Source of the DNA: a virus
Strand: one strand, 5' to 3'
Length of the DNA: 31,405 nucleotides
IMG/VR virus record: IMGVR_UViG_3300010151_000080
Span: 1-31,405 of that record
Below the pieces are notes generated by a model, which was not told where the DNA came from, ran no database searches, and was given only the letters and a program-made list of their open reading frames with translations. Below are positions 8,847-17,281 of the stretch, one piece after another (positions within the stretch are counted from its first letter, which is position 1; each line of letters starts with the position of its first letter). The translations under genes were made by a program, and so were the position numbers.

Positions 8847-8879
8847 TAAAGGATAGGCGCTCCGGCGCCTAGGCCTTTA
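8847..8879 (+). terminator. GC-rich hairpin after the capsid gene
   Basis: A stem TAGGCGC/GCGCCTA closes a TCCG loop. An outer TAAAGG/CCTTTA stem extends it after a small internal loop (A opposite GG). It starts 10 bases after the capsid stop codon. The T-run after the stem is short and mixed (CTTTATATT), so it may be a weak terminator or an mRNA 3'-end stabiliser for the abundant capsid message. The pairing is directly visible; the activity is inferred. Confidence 0.75.
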
Positions 8880-8905
8880 TATTAACTATTTAATTATATT
8901 ATATT

Positions 8906-9682
8906 ATGGTAAAAACAAAAAAAGAAAATTTTCCTTCTGCAGAAAAACAGTGGGAAATAAAAGATAGACATTATTACTTAACAGGTAATTTAAAACCTTT
9001 AACACTAACTATTCCCTCTAGACATACTAGAAAACATCCTTTATTATGGTTTGATGAAGAGTTAGGATCACAAAGAGAATTAAGATATGCTACAAATCAA
9101 CCTTCAGTATTAGTAGATGAACAAAAAGGTGAGGCAACTATGGGACATATTACTTTTCATAATGGCGTAATGTACGTCCCAAAACAAGAACAAGCTTTAC
9201 AAAAAATGCTTTCTTTATATCATCCTTTAAAAGGAATTAAATATAAGGAACATGATGCTGTTGAAGTTGCTAAAGATGAATTAGTAGATTTAGAGCTAGA
9301 GATTATGGCTTTAAATGCCGCAAAAGCTATGGAAATAGATCATGCTGAAGCTATTCTAAGAGTTGAAAGGGGTACAGTAGTAAATGAAATGACTTCTAAA
9401 GAAATAAGAAGAGATATTTTATTATTCGCTAAAAAGAATCCTAAACTATTTATTGAATTAGCACAAGATGAAAATGTTCAATTAAGGAACTTTGGCATTA
9501 AAGCAACAGAAGCAAGTATCATATATTTATCTCAAGATCAACGTAGTTTTCATTGGAGAACTAATGATAAAAAACTGATGACAGTTCCTTTTGATGAAAA
9601 TCCATATGCTGCTTTTGCTGCATATTTAAAAACTGATGAAGGAGTAGAGGTTTATAAGTCTATTCAAAAGAAAATGAAATAA
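8906..9682 (+). CDS. conserved head-module protein of unknown function
   Basis: This 258-residue soluble protein follows the capsid gene. A beta-rich N-terminal half contains HPLLWFDEELGSQRELRYA (about residues 44-62) and a DEQKGEATMGHITFHNG segment. The C-terminal half is helical, with VAKDELVDLELEIMALNAA near residue 121 and a KKNPKLFIELAQDE helix near residue 176. Proteins with the same 'PLLWFD...RELRYA.NQ' signature occupy this position in crAss-like and marine relatives, as far as I recall. A capsid-associated or head-completion role is likely from position, but no biochemical function can be read from the sequence. It is flanked by hairpins at 8847-8879 and 9691-9727, so it may form its own transcription unit. 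Confidence 0.8.
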   Translation: MVKTKKENFPSAEKQWEIKDRHYYLTGNLKPLTLTIPSRHTRKHPLLWFDEELGSQRELRYATNQPSVLVDEQKGEATMGHITFHNGVMYVPKQEQALQKMLSLYHPLKGIKYKEHDAVEVAKDELVDLELEIMALNAAKAMEIDHAEAILRVERGTVVNEMTSKEIRRDILLFAKKNPKLFIELAQDENVQLRNFGIKATEASIIYLSQDQRSFHWRTNDKKLMTVPFDENPYAAFAAYLKTDEGVEVYKSIQKKMK

Positions 9683-9690
9683 TAAATACT

Positions 9691-9727
9691 AATAATAAGT
9701 AGTCACTTTGGTGGCTACTTTATTATT
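9691..9727 (+). terminator. hairpin terminator between head and tail genes
   Basis: A stem GTAGTCAC/GTGGCTAC (one T-G wobble) closes a TTTG loop. The stem is extended by AATAATAA/TTATTATT with one bulged T. The 3' arm is T-rich and starts right after the GC part of the stem, so this is a reasonable intrinsic terminator. It lies 8 bases after the stop of the 258-residue gene and 17 bases before the ring-protein start. The near-symmetric A/T extension means it could also act on the opposite strand. Confidence 0.75.
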
Positions 9728-9744
9728 AACATAATATAAATAAC

Positions 9745-10683
9745 ATGGCGATAAACGTAGATAAGGTTTATAAAACAGTCTTATTGATATTTAATAAAGA
9801 ACAACGAGGTTATTTAACTCCTTATGAGTTTAATAAAATAGCAACTCAAGTTCAATTAGAAATATTTGAAACCTATTTTGAGACATTAAATCAACAATTA
9901 CGTGTACCTCAAAACGAAAGTGAATATGGAGATCGTTATAAAACTGTAGAAGAAAAATTAGATATTTTTAAAACTACAGGAACTGCTACCTATGTCAATC
10001 CCGCAACGGGAGAAGACTATTTTGATGTCCCATCTACTTCGGGCGCTGTAACACTAACTCAATTATTTTCTAGTGTTAACCTTCAATTAGTATATCCATT
10101 AACAACAATAACGCAAGCACAAGTTAATTCAGGTGTTGTAGAAGTTACGAATGCCGGTATTGCTTTAACACCCGCTGTAGATTATACTATTACAGGAGGG
10201 AGTTTGAATTTAGTTACAGCTATTGCTACAGGGGCGGCAAATAATATTCAAATTAATGTCACACCACAAGATTTTTACAAACTAGGTACAGTATTTTATA
10301 AAACTGATAAAGAAATTCAAGCAGTTCAAAGGAATGAATTAGCCCAAATGAATATGTCTACTATTACTAAACCTAGTGAATATTTTCCAGTATATGTATA
10401 TGAAAATAAAAGAATAATAATATATCCACAGACTATAGTATCAGGGGTAACTTTGTCTTATTTAAGACAACCAGTTGATGTAATATGGGATTTTACTTCT
10501 GGAGGCGCTGGTCAATATGTATATGATGGCACCACTTCTGTAGATTTTGAATTAGATATATCTGAAACAACTACAGTAATATTAGAAATATTAAAATACG
10601 CAGGAGTAACTATTAAAGACCCTTCAGTAGTGCAAGCAGCTGGGCAAGAATTAGCTGCTAACGAAATAAACGAAAAACAATAA
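9745..10683 (+). CDS. tail ring/adaptor protein (crAss-like)
   Basis: This 312-residue protein opens the tail module. The helical N-terminus (VDKVYKTVLLIFNKEQRGYL, then TPYEFNKIATQVQLEIFETY, residues 5-44) is a strong signature of the portal-proximal ring or adaptor protein of crAss-like and marine podoviruses. Its role is to join portal to tail. A beta-rich insert of about residues 100-173, rich in Thr and Val, interrupts the helical core (VEVTNAGIALTPAVDYTITG). After it the conserved core resumes with KPSEYFPVYVYENKRIIIYP. The C-terminus is helical (ILEILKYAGVTIKDPSVVQ). No signal peptide is present. The next gene starts 6 bases later. Confidence 0.78.
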   Translation: MAINVDKVYKTVLLIFNKEQRGYLTPYEFNKIATQVQLEIFETYFETLNQQLRVPQNESEYGDRYKTVEEKLDIFKTTGTATYVNPATGEDYFDVPSTSGAVTLTQLFSSVNLQLVYPLTTITQAQVNSGVVEVTNAGIALTPAVDYTITGGSLNLVTAIATGAANNIQINVTPQDFYKLGTVFYKTDKEIQAVQRNELAQMNMSTITKPSEYFPVYVYENKRIIIYPQTIVSGVTLSYLRQPVDVIWDFTSGGAGQYVYDGTTSVDFELDISETTTVILEILKYAGVTIKDPSVVQAAGQELAANEINEKQ

Positions 10684-10689
10684 TAAATT

Positions 10690-11952
10690 ATGGCTAGTGT
10701 AGTACAACCACCAAACAATGGATTAATAACTGAGACTGCTCAACAATATTACGCAGGTGCTCAAGGATTTAGAGGCGATGGTGTTGAAACAGCCTTCACA
10801 ACTACATTTAATACAGATTTATATTTAGGTAGTTGGGACCCTACTAATGCAGACTATTCTTTAAATAACTTTAAAATTTACACTAGTACCAGTGGGACTC
10901 AGGGGTCTTATGTTGAATATTTAACTACATTTACTTTAGCAGATAATGTTATAACATTCCCAGCAAATGCTATACCAGCTAATGGACTATATATAGTAGT
11001 TCAGTTGACTATTTTAAGTGGTGGAAAATACGGGGCAACAGAAGCAGAAAAAGCCTATGGTGAAACAGTAGAAGACAATTATGGTGGATATCAATATATT
11101 AAATTAAATGATGTAGTCAATAATTTTTTAGTAGGATATGTTGGCCAAAACAAATTATTACCCAATGCAAAAAGAACTGATGTTATATTTTTTGCTAAAA
11201 GAGCAATGCAAGAGTTTAGTTATGATACTTTAAAATCAATTAAATCCTCAGAGTTAACTATTCCTGAAAGTTTGACTTTAGTTTTACCCCAAGATTTTGT
11301 AAATTATGTTAGATGCTCATGGATAGATCTTTTAGGGGTTCAACACATTATTTACCCTACTAATAATTTAACTACCAGCCCTTATTATACTCCAGCTCAA
11401 GATTCAGCAGGGATACCTACTCAAGATAATTTTGGGAATGAAGTTGAAGGAACCTCTATTACTCAAGAAAGATGGCATACTGGTAATGATAAAATGATTA
11501 ATGGTGCATTTGTATTAAACGATTTTACAAATGATTTATGGGCATACAACTGGGATTATACGGGGAATTGGCTAGGTGCTAGCTGGGGACAATTATATGG
11601 TCAAAATGCTCAAGATGCTCAAGCTAATGGTTGGTTTAACTTAAACGAAAGAGATGGGTTATTATCTTTTTCTAGCAACTTAGTAAATAAATTAATAGTA
11701 TTTGAATATTTATCTGATGGCTTAGCTTATGATTTAGATAGTAGGGTACCAAAATTAGCTGAAGAGGCAATGTATGCTTATATACTACATGCTCTTATTT
11801 CTACTAGAATAAACCAGCCAGAATATGTTGTAAGAAGATTAAGACAAGAAAAAAGCGCTAAATTAAGAAACGCAAAAATAAGATTATCTAATATAAAACT
11901 TGATGAAATAGTACAAGTTATGAGAGGTAAATCTAAATGGATTAAACATTAA
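10690..11952 (+). CDS. tail stabilisation/ring protein (P22 gp4-like position)
   Basis: This 420-residue structural protein follows the first ring protein. It begins with the characteristic TETAQQYYAGAQGF, and residues 26-108 then form a beta-sandwich that looks like the 'GDGVxTxFT' domains found on many tail proteins. The conserved core follows: YQYIKLNDVVNNFLVGYVG (about 135-153), KRTDVIFFAKRAMQEFSYD, and LPQDFVNYVRCSWIDLLGVQ (about 199-218). The C-terminus is helical and basic (RVPKLAEEAMYAYILHALIS, then RRLRQEKSAKLRNAKIRLSN). Similar proteins are annotated as tail tubular or stabilisation proteins in crAss-like phages. The role in plugging the portal-tail junction follows from family and position. 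It ends 6 bases before the muzzle gene. Confidence 0.78.
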   Translation: MASVVQPPNNGLITETAQQYYAGAQGFRGDGVETAFTTTFNTDLYLGSWDPTNADYSLNNFKIYTSTSGTQGSYVEYLTTFTLADNVITFPANAIPANGLYIVVQLTILSGGKYGATEAEKAYGETVEDNYGGYQYIKLNDVVNNFLVGYVGQNKLLPNAKRTDVIFFAKRAMQEFSYDTLKSIKSSELTIPESLTLVLPQDFVNYVRCSWIDLLGVQHIIYPTNNLTTSPYYTPAQDSAGIPTQDNFGNEVEGTSITQERWHTGNDKMINGAFVLNDFTNDLWAYNWDYTGNWLGASWGQLYGQNAQDAQANGWFNLNERDGLLSFSSNLVNKLIVFEYLSDGLAYDLDSRVPKLAEEAMYAYILHALISTRINQPEYVVRRLRQEKSAKLRNAKIRLSNIKLDEIVQVMRGKSKWIKH

Positions 11953-11958
11953 AATTAA

Positions 11959-14900
11959 ATGGCAGAATCTAAAAATAGTTTTATAAGATCCAAAATGAAT
12001 AAGGATCTTGATGAAAGATTAATCCCTAATAATGAATATAGAGATGCACATAATATTGCTATATCTAGGTCAGAAGGTAGTGATGTAGGAGCGTTAGAGG
12101 CTATTTTAGGTAATGAAAGAATATATCAAAATGCCATGGGGTTAGAAGCTATAGGATTTTATGTAGACGAAACTAATGGATATGTTTATTATATGCTTAC
12201 AAATTGGGATGGAACTGGAGAAATTCCATCTACAGCTATATGCCAAATATGTAGGTATAGTCCTAGTAGTAATTCTCATCTTATATTAGTAGGTGGGCCT
12301 GCCGCGGGTGATGGAAGATTTTTAAATTTTTCTACTGCTTCTCATATATATGGTATAAATTTAATTGAAGAATTATTATTCTGGACAGACAACTTAAATC
12401 AACCTAGAAAAATAAATGTTAGAACAGCCTCAAGTAGCCCAGGGGCTAGTGGATATTATCAAACTGAACAAAGTATATCAGTATGTAAATATTCTCCATT
12501 TTTAGCACCAGCTGTTATTGATTTAAGAGTTCAGGCGGTACAGTATGATTTACCTAGCACTGTAATTAGCCCTTCTACAATGAGCGATGGAGCGGATCAA
12601 CCTTATATAAGAATTGATTTAATTGATTGGACTACAGAAAACTTAAGTGTATCACGTTACAGAAATGGTGATGAAATATCACAAGCTCTTACTCCGGCTC
12701 AATGGGAAGATTTTAATACGGCGGGAACAGGGGCTTTTTGTTATTATGATTTTGAATTAGCAAATGATGTAGTATATGGGAAATTATATAATAAATATGC
12801 AGTTGAAGACGCAAGGAATTTAGCTCCTTATGGATATACTCTAGCTACTGATTCAGATTATGCGGCTCTTCTTTTAGGAAATGGTGGTAGTGGGGATGAA
12901 GATTCAGCTTTAGCATTAAAATCAATTAATTTATGGACTAATCCAGGGAATAATACAAGTGGTTTTGATGGACTACCCGCAGGAGAAATAAGTACTCTAG
13001 GTGATTTTAGTAATATAGCACCCCCTGCAGATCCTGCAGACTCTGAGAGTGCTACTTTTTGGACTAGCGACGCTACTGATGATTATTTAACTTTACCTCA
13101 AGTTAACGCTACTGGGGCGGTATTAACAGCTGGCGGAGCTACTGCAGTAGTTGATGGAACTCAATCAGCAGTTCCAATTGGTACAAATATAGATATAACT
13201 ACAGTAACAGGGGCACTAGCCGCGGGCAGCAAGTGTTATTTAGCAACTGTTTTTCAAGGGAACGTTACAGAAACTAACGGATCAACTACTATGAAATTAG
13301 ACGCTATAGTTAGTTTTACTAATCTTGATGCATTAACTTTTACTAACAAAGGAGTAGGTAGATCAATAAGATTAACGCGAGATACTACTTTTAAAGGGTG
13401 GCAAGGTGATCCAGAATTATTAAAAGATAAATTTGTAAGATTTAGTTATAGATTTAAATATGATGATGATGAATATTCATTAATAGCTCCTTTTACACAA
13501 GAATGTTTTATACCACAGCAAAAGGGACATTTTGTCAATAAAGACGAAGAAGCTGCCTTTAGAACGACTATTATAGAGTTTATGCAAAATAATATAAATA
13601 ATATTATATTAAACATTGAACTTCCTTCATTAGATATTATAACTGATTATAAAGTAAAAGAAATAGATATAGTATTTAAAGAATCTGATGCTTTAGATTA
13701 TAAAATATTACAAAATGTTCCAGTAAATGCTAATTTTATAGCTAATCTTAATAATACCCCTATATATCAATATACTTATCAATCAACACTTCCCTATAAA
13801 ACCTTACCAGTGGATGAAACCACTAGAGTATATGATAAAGTGCCAGTTAAGGCATTAGCTCAAGAAATTGTAGCTAACCGGGTTATGTATGCTAATTTTA
13901 CACAAAGCTACGATGAACCAATTGGTCTAGATTATTATGTAGAAAAATCTGATAAAGATGTTCAAATTCACGAAGAATATCCTAATCATTCTGTAAAACA
14001 AAATAGAAATTATCAGGTAGGTATTGTATTAGCAGATAAATGGGGGAGACAAAGTGATGTAATTTTATCTTCAAAAGATAATGTATTAGTAGCTGGGGGT
14101 GAGCCTGTAGAGGGTTCTAATTATTTTACTACATATAAACCTATTTCGTTTGCAGGGGATATAGAGAGTTGGAATGGGCAAGAATTAAACTTAATATTTG
14201 ATAGTATTATCACCGCCCCTTCAAGCGATGGATTATATGCTAATCCTAATAATTATATAGTAGAAGAACCTTATTCATCACCTTGGCCTGGGTTTTTAAA
14301 TTGGAGTACACAAGAAATTGCTACTGTAGCGGATCAAACAGCTTATACTTTTACAAATCTTTCACAACAAGATTTAAGTGCTACTATATTATTTACACTT
14401 TGGTTAAACACAGGATCAGGATGGAGTTTAGTAGATGCCGCCACATATGGAGTAACTGATAGTGGTGATGATGAAATAGTTGTAACTTTTACTTCTGGAG
14501 AGCCTGCTACTACAGGCTATAAATTAAGGGGTAGGGTATTATATGATACGCAGTATAGATATGAAATAGATTATATTCCAGCAGCCTCTGGCCCTACTGC
14601 TACTATAGCGTCTACAAATTTAGTACATTCTATAACTACAAATACTGTGGATGGGACTGATGGTACTTACAATGCTGCGGCATGGACAACTAGTGGCGAT
14701 GGAGTAGACTTGGTAATTAATGTAACTGTATTAAGTCATAAAGTAACCGCAATAGCCGTAGCCACTACAGGAAATAAATTTAATGTAGGCGATACTATAA
14801 CTATAGGAACTACAGTTATTGGGGGGAGTACTCCTGTAGTAGTAACTTTAGTTGAATCAGACATGGTACCTGGTGCATCTGGAATATTTAATGCAGGAAA

Positions 14901-17253
14901 ATTTTTAAGAGGGAAATATACTGACTATGTAAAAATACAATCATTATCTCAAATTGCAAGTAATAATAGGTATTTATTTTATACTAATAAAGAAATTGCG
15001 GATAACTATATGTGGCAAGGGGACACTACTGTTTCTTCAAATACATCTACAAGAACCGAACCTTTCACAGATGAAAATGTAAATAATTCTACCTATAATT
15101 TAAATCAATTAGGATGGTATTCTTATAGAGTAGTAATAAAGCAACAAGAGCAAGAATATTATAATGTATATTTACCAGGTATAATAAATGGATACCCTTA
15201 TCAACAACCCACTTCCAACCCGCAGCCCCTTGAATTAGATGAAGTAGCTTTTTGTGTTTTAGTTCATGACAATATTAATAAAGTACCCCGAGATTTATCA
15301 GACGTCGCTCCACAAGATGTTCAGTATAATAGCGGGGTTACTTGGTTCGGAAGAGTAGAAAATAATGATCAAGCAGATTCATATAACACTCAATATGTTC
15401 CTACTTCTAATCCAGATAGTGTGTCATTACTTGGGACTTCTACTAATTTATTCCCTGGAATGGCTTATGCTGGTGGAGCTGGAGAAGTAAATCCAGACGC
15501 TGTATTTGATGTAGATCAAAGACCTATTATGGCTAAAATTTCTACTCAAAATACAATAGGGTTGACAGAAGGCACTTTTGTGGCCCCGGTTACGGGCAGC
15601 GAATATCCAAGAGCTATGGGATTATCAGTATATGAAACTAGCCCTACAGTAAGTCAATTGGAATTATTCTGGGAATCGTCTACTTCAGGATTAATATCAG
15701 ATTTAAATACTGCTGTTGTAACTGAAGGTACTAAAATAAATGGAATAACTGATACAGATGTTTCGATAGAAGAAAATGATTGTGCAGGCACACAAATATC
15801 AAGTGTATTTTTCCCAACAACTCCAGCTGGTAATGATCTGACTACTACTGCAACTTTAGCAGTAAAAGAATATAATGAAAATGGATCTATAAATACAGGC
15901 TCAGATAGAACTGCAGATTTTAGTTTAGTGCAGGTTACTGTTGGGGCAAATCAGGGTGGATATTATTTAAGATTAGTTAATCCTCAATCTTGTACACCTA
16001 ATACTTATCCTTGGACAGAACATTATTGGTTTGAAATAACATTTACACAGGCTGATGGTACAGTAGCTATTCATAGTATTGGGAATAGCTCAACTGCATT
16101 AATAAATAAACCTCCTTTAGTAGAACTAGGGTTATCTCCTAATGTAAAGGTTACTGAGGAAGTAATTTTAAGACCTCATTCAACTTATAACTTCAGCGGC
16201 ACTAATGCAGGGTTTGTTAAAGGATGGAATGGAAGTTGTAATACTTGTGAATCTACAAGTAATTTAAAATGGGTTATTTTTTCTATTAATATTGCAGATG
16301 TAAATAATAATGCTACAATAAGTGGCGGAGCGACAGGTGAGGCTGCAACGGCAGATGATATTGATTATTATTTTCGTACGGTTAATGACGGAATGATTCC
16401 AGGAGGAATGGATTGTGAGAATGTTCCTGCAGATAATTATTGGGGAGTAGAATTACGAAGGAGAAGTAGTTATAATTGGAATCCAGTTCAACATACTTTA
16501 AATTTAAGGTTATATGATACCAATGGTTCTGAAGCTTTTACGGATTTAGAAGTATTATTTACCCCGCAAGATGTAAGATATGACGACTTAGTTGTTTATT
16601 CTTATTATAATACTTGGGACCCACCTACTGCTGCTTATGCTCAAACAACAAGTTTAACAGGCATGGGCCCTGGATGTCAAAACCCAGGCACCCCGGTATT
16701 ACCTGCTTTTGTAGGGGAAATACAAAATTGGAAAAGTACAGACCAACATATATGGATTGATACTCAATCGACTGCCACTACAGGTACTACAGTAATGTCA
16801 TGGTCAGCGGGTGGTATTGTACCGACTTCAGATTTAATCCCTCCAGCAAATGGAGCAGGAGACGATTCAGGGAGTGTTTCTCCTTGGGAGTCTGGAACTT
16901 TTCCTAATACTAATGTTTATGATGTTCCAAATCCCTGGGCAGGAGCCTTGGTGCCGCTTGTTAAGCTAAAAGGATTTAATCCTTCTCAAGCCCAAATAAA
17001 TGCTGGAGTAACACCTGGCGATAAAGGGAGTCTTGATGGGGTAGATTATGATTGGAGTAAATGTGTAGTTGTTAATTTTAACTTACTTGTAAGTGATATG
17101 GAATGTGGAGAAGGACAAACTCTTACATTAAAATATTCTCCAAACGATACTCCTCCATATGTTGGAATTACTAATGTACAACAAATATCCCCTACTACGC
17201 CACCAGTAATTGGAACCGATTATCCATTTGATGGACCTTGGCCTGGGGCGTAA
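11959..17253 (+). CDS. muzzle/tail-hub protein with an inserted FISUMP domain
   Basis: This 1764-residue protein is the largest tail component. The N-terminus (KNSFIRSKMNKDLDERLIPN, then EYRDAHNIAISRSEGSDVG) is the hallmark of the crAss-like stabilisation/muzzle protein. The core continues at about residue 492 (FVRFSYRFKYDDDEYSLIAP) and residues 600-660 (KVPVKALAQEIVANRVMYAN). Between these lies a FISUMP domain at about residues 270-372: YGKLYNKYAV, LAPYGYTLATDSDY, TSGFDGLPAGE, ATFWTSD. A beta-sandwich insert lies at about 782-862 and a DGTY/GDTITI domain at about 895-966. The last 490 residues are Thr/Ser/Asn-rich, with eight cysteines including a C-x-x-C pair at 1427/1430. There is no signal peptide or membrane segment. 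It probably forms the tail tip and may touch the host surface. Homology is from memory. Confidence 0.8.
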   Translation: MAESKNSFIRSKMNKDLDERLIPNNEYRDAHNIAISRSEGSDVGALEAILGNERIYQNAMGLEAIGFYVDETNGYVYYMLTNWDGTGEIPSTAICQICRYSPSSNSHLILVGGPAAGDGRFLNFSTASHIYGINLIEELLFWTDNLNQPRKINVRTASSSPGASGYYQTEQSISVCKYSPFLAPAVIDLRVQAVQYDLPSTVISPSTMSDGADQPYIRIDLIDWTTENLSVSRYRNGDEISQALTPAQWEDFNTAGTGAFCYYDFELANDVVYGKLYNKYAVEDARNLAPYGYTLATDSDYAALLLGNGGSGDEDSALALKSINLWTNPGNNTSGFDGLPAGEISTLGDFSNIAPPADPADSESATFWTSDATDDYLTLPQVNATGAVLTAGGATAVVDGTQSAVPIGTNIDITTVTGALAAGSKCYLATVFQGNVTETNGSTTMKLDAIVSFTNLDALTFTNKGVGRSIRLTRDTTFKGWQGDPELLKDKFVRFSYRFKYDDDEYSLIAPFTQECFIPQQKGHFVNKDEEAAFRTTIIEFMQNNINNIILNIELPSLDIITDYKVKEIDIVFKESDALDYKILQNVPVNANFIANLNNTPIYQYTYQSTLPYKTLPVDETTRVYDKVPVKALAQEIVANRVMYANFTQSYDEPIGLDYYVEKSDKDVQIHEEYPNHSVKQNRNYQVGIVLADKWGRQSDVILSSKDNVLVAGGEPVEGSNYFTTYKPISFAGDIESWNGQELNLIFDSIITAPSSDGLYANPNNYIVEEPYSSPWPGFLNWSTQEIATVADQTAYTFTNLSQQDLSATILFTLWLNTGSGWSLVDAATYGVTDSGDDEIVVTFTSGEPATTGYKLRGRVLYDTQYRYEIDYIPAASGPTATIASTNLVHSITTNTVDGTDGTYNAAAWTTSGDGVDLVINVTVLSHKVTAIAVATTGNKFNVGDTITIGTTVIGGSTPVVVTLVESDMVPGASGIFNAGKFLRGKYTDYVKIQSLSQIASNNRYLFYTNKEIADNYMWQGDTTVSSNTSTRTEPFTDENVNNSTYNLNQLGWYSYRVVIKQQEQEYYNVYLPGIINGYPYQQPTSNPQPLELDEVAFCVLVHDNINKVPRDLSDVAPQDVQYNSGVTWFGRVENNDQADSYNTQYVPTSNPDSVSLLGTSTNLFPGMAYAGGAGEVNPDAVFDVDQRPIMAKISTQNTIGLTEGTFVAPVTGSEYPRAMGLSVYETSPTVSQLELFWESSTSGLISDLNTAVVTEGTKINGITDTDVSIEENDCAGTQISSVFFPTTPAGNDLTTTATLAVKEYNENGSINTGSDRTADFSLVQVTVGANQGGYYLRLVNPQSCTPNTYPWTEHYWFEITFTQADGTVAIHSIGNSSTALINKPPLVELGLSPNVKVTEEVILRPHSTYNFSGTNAGFVKGWNGSCNTCESTSNLKWVIFSINIADVNNNATISGGATGEAATADDIDYYFRTVNDGMIPGGMDCENVPADNYWGVELRRRSSYNWNPVQHTLNLRLYDTNGSEAFTDLEVLFTPQDVRYDDLVVYSYYNTWDPPTAAYAQTTSLTGMGPGCQNPGTPVLPAFVGEIQNWKSTDQHIWIDTQSTATTGTTVMSWSAGGIVPTSDLIPPANGAGDDSGSVSPWESGTFPNTNVYDVPNPWAGALVPLVKLKGFNPSQAQINAGVTPGDKGSLDGVDYDWSKCVVVNFNLLVSDMECGEGQTLTLKYSPNDTPPYVGITNVQQISPTTPPVIGTDYPFDGPWPGA

Positions 17254-17281
17254 TTAATTAAAAAACACGTAATTATAAATT

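Noticed and set aside
12766-13074. FISUMP region as the variable target of a diversity-generating retroelement
   Set aside because: I see no near-copy template repeat and no reverse transcriptase in the window, and no A-to-N mutation pattern can be judged from one sequence.
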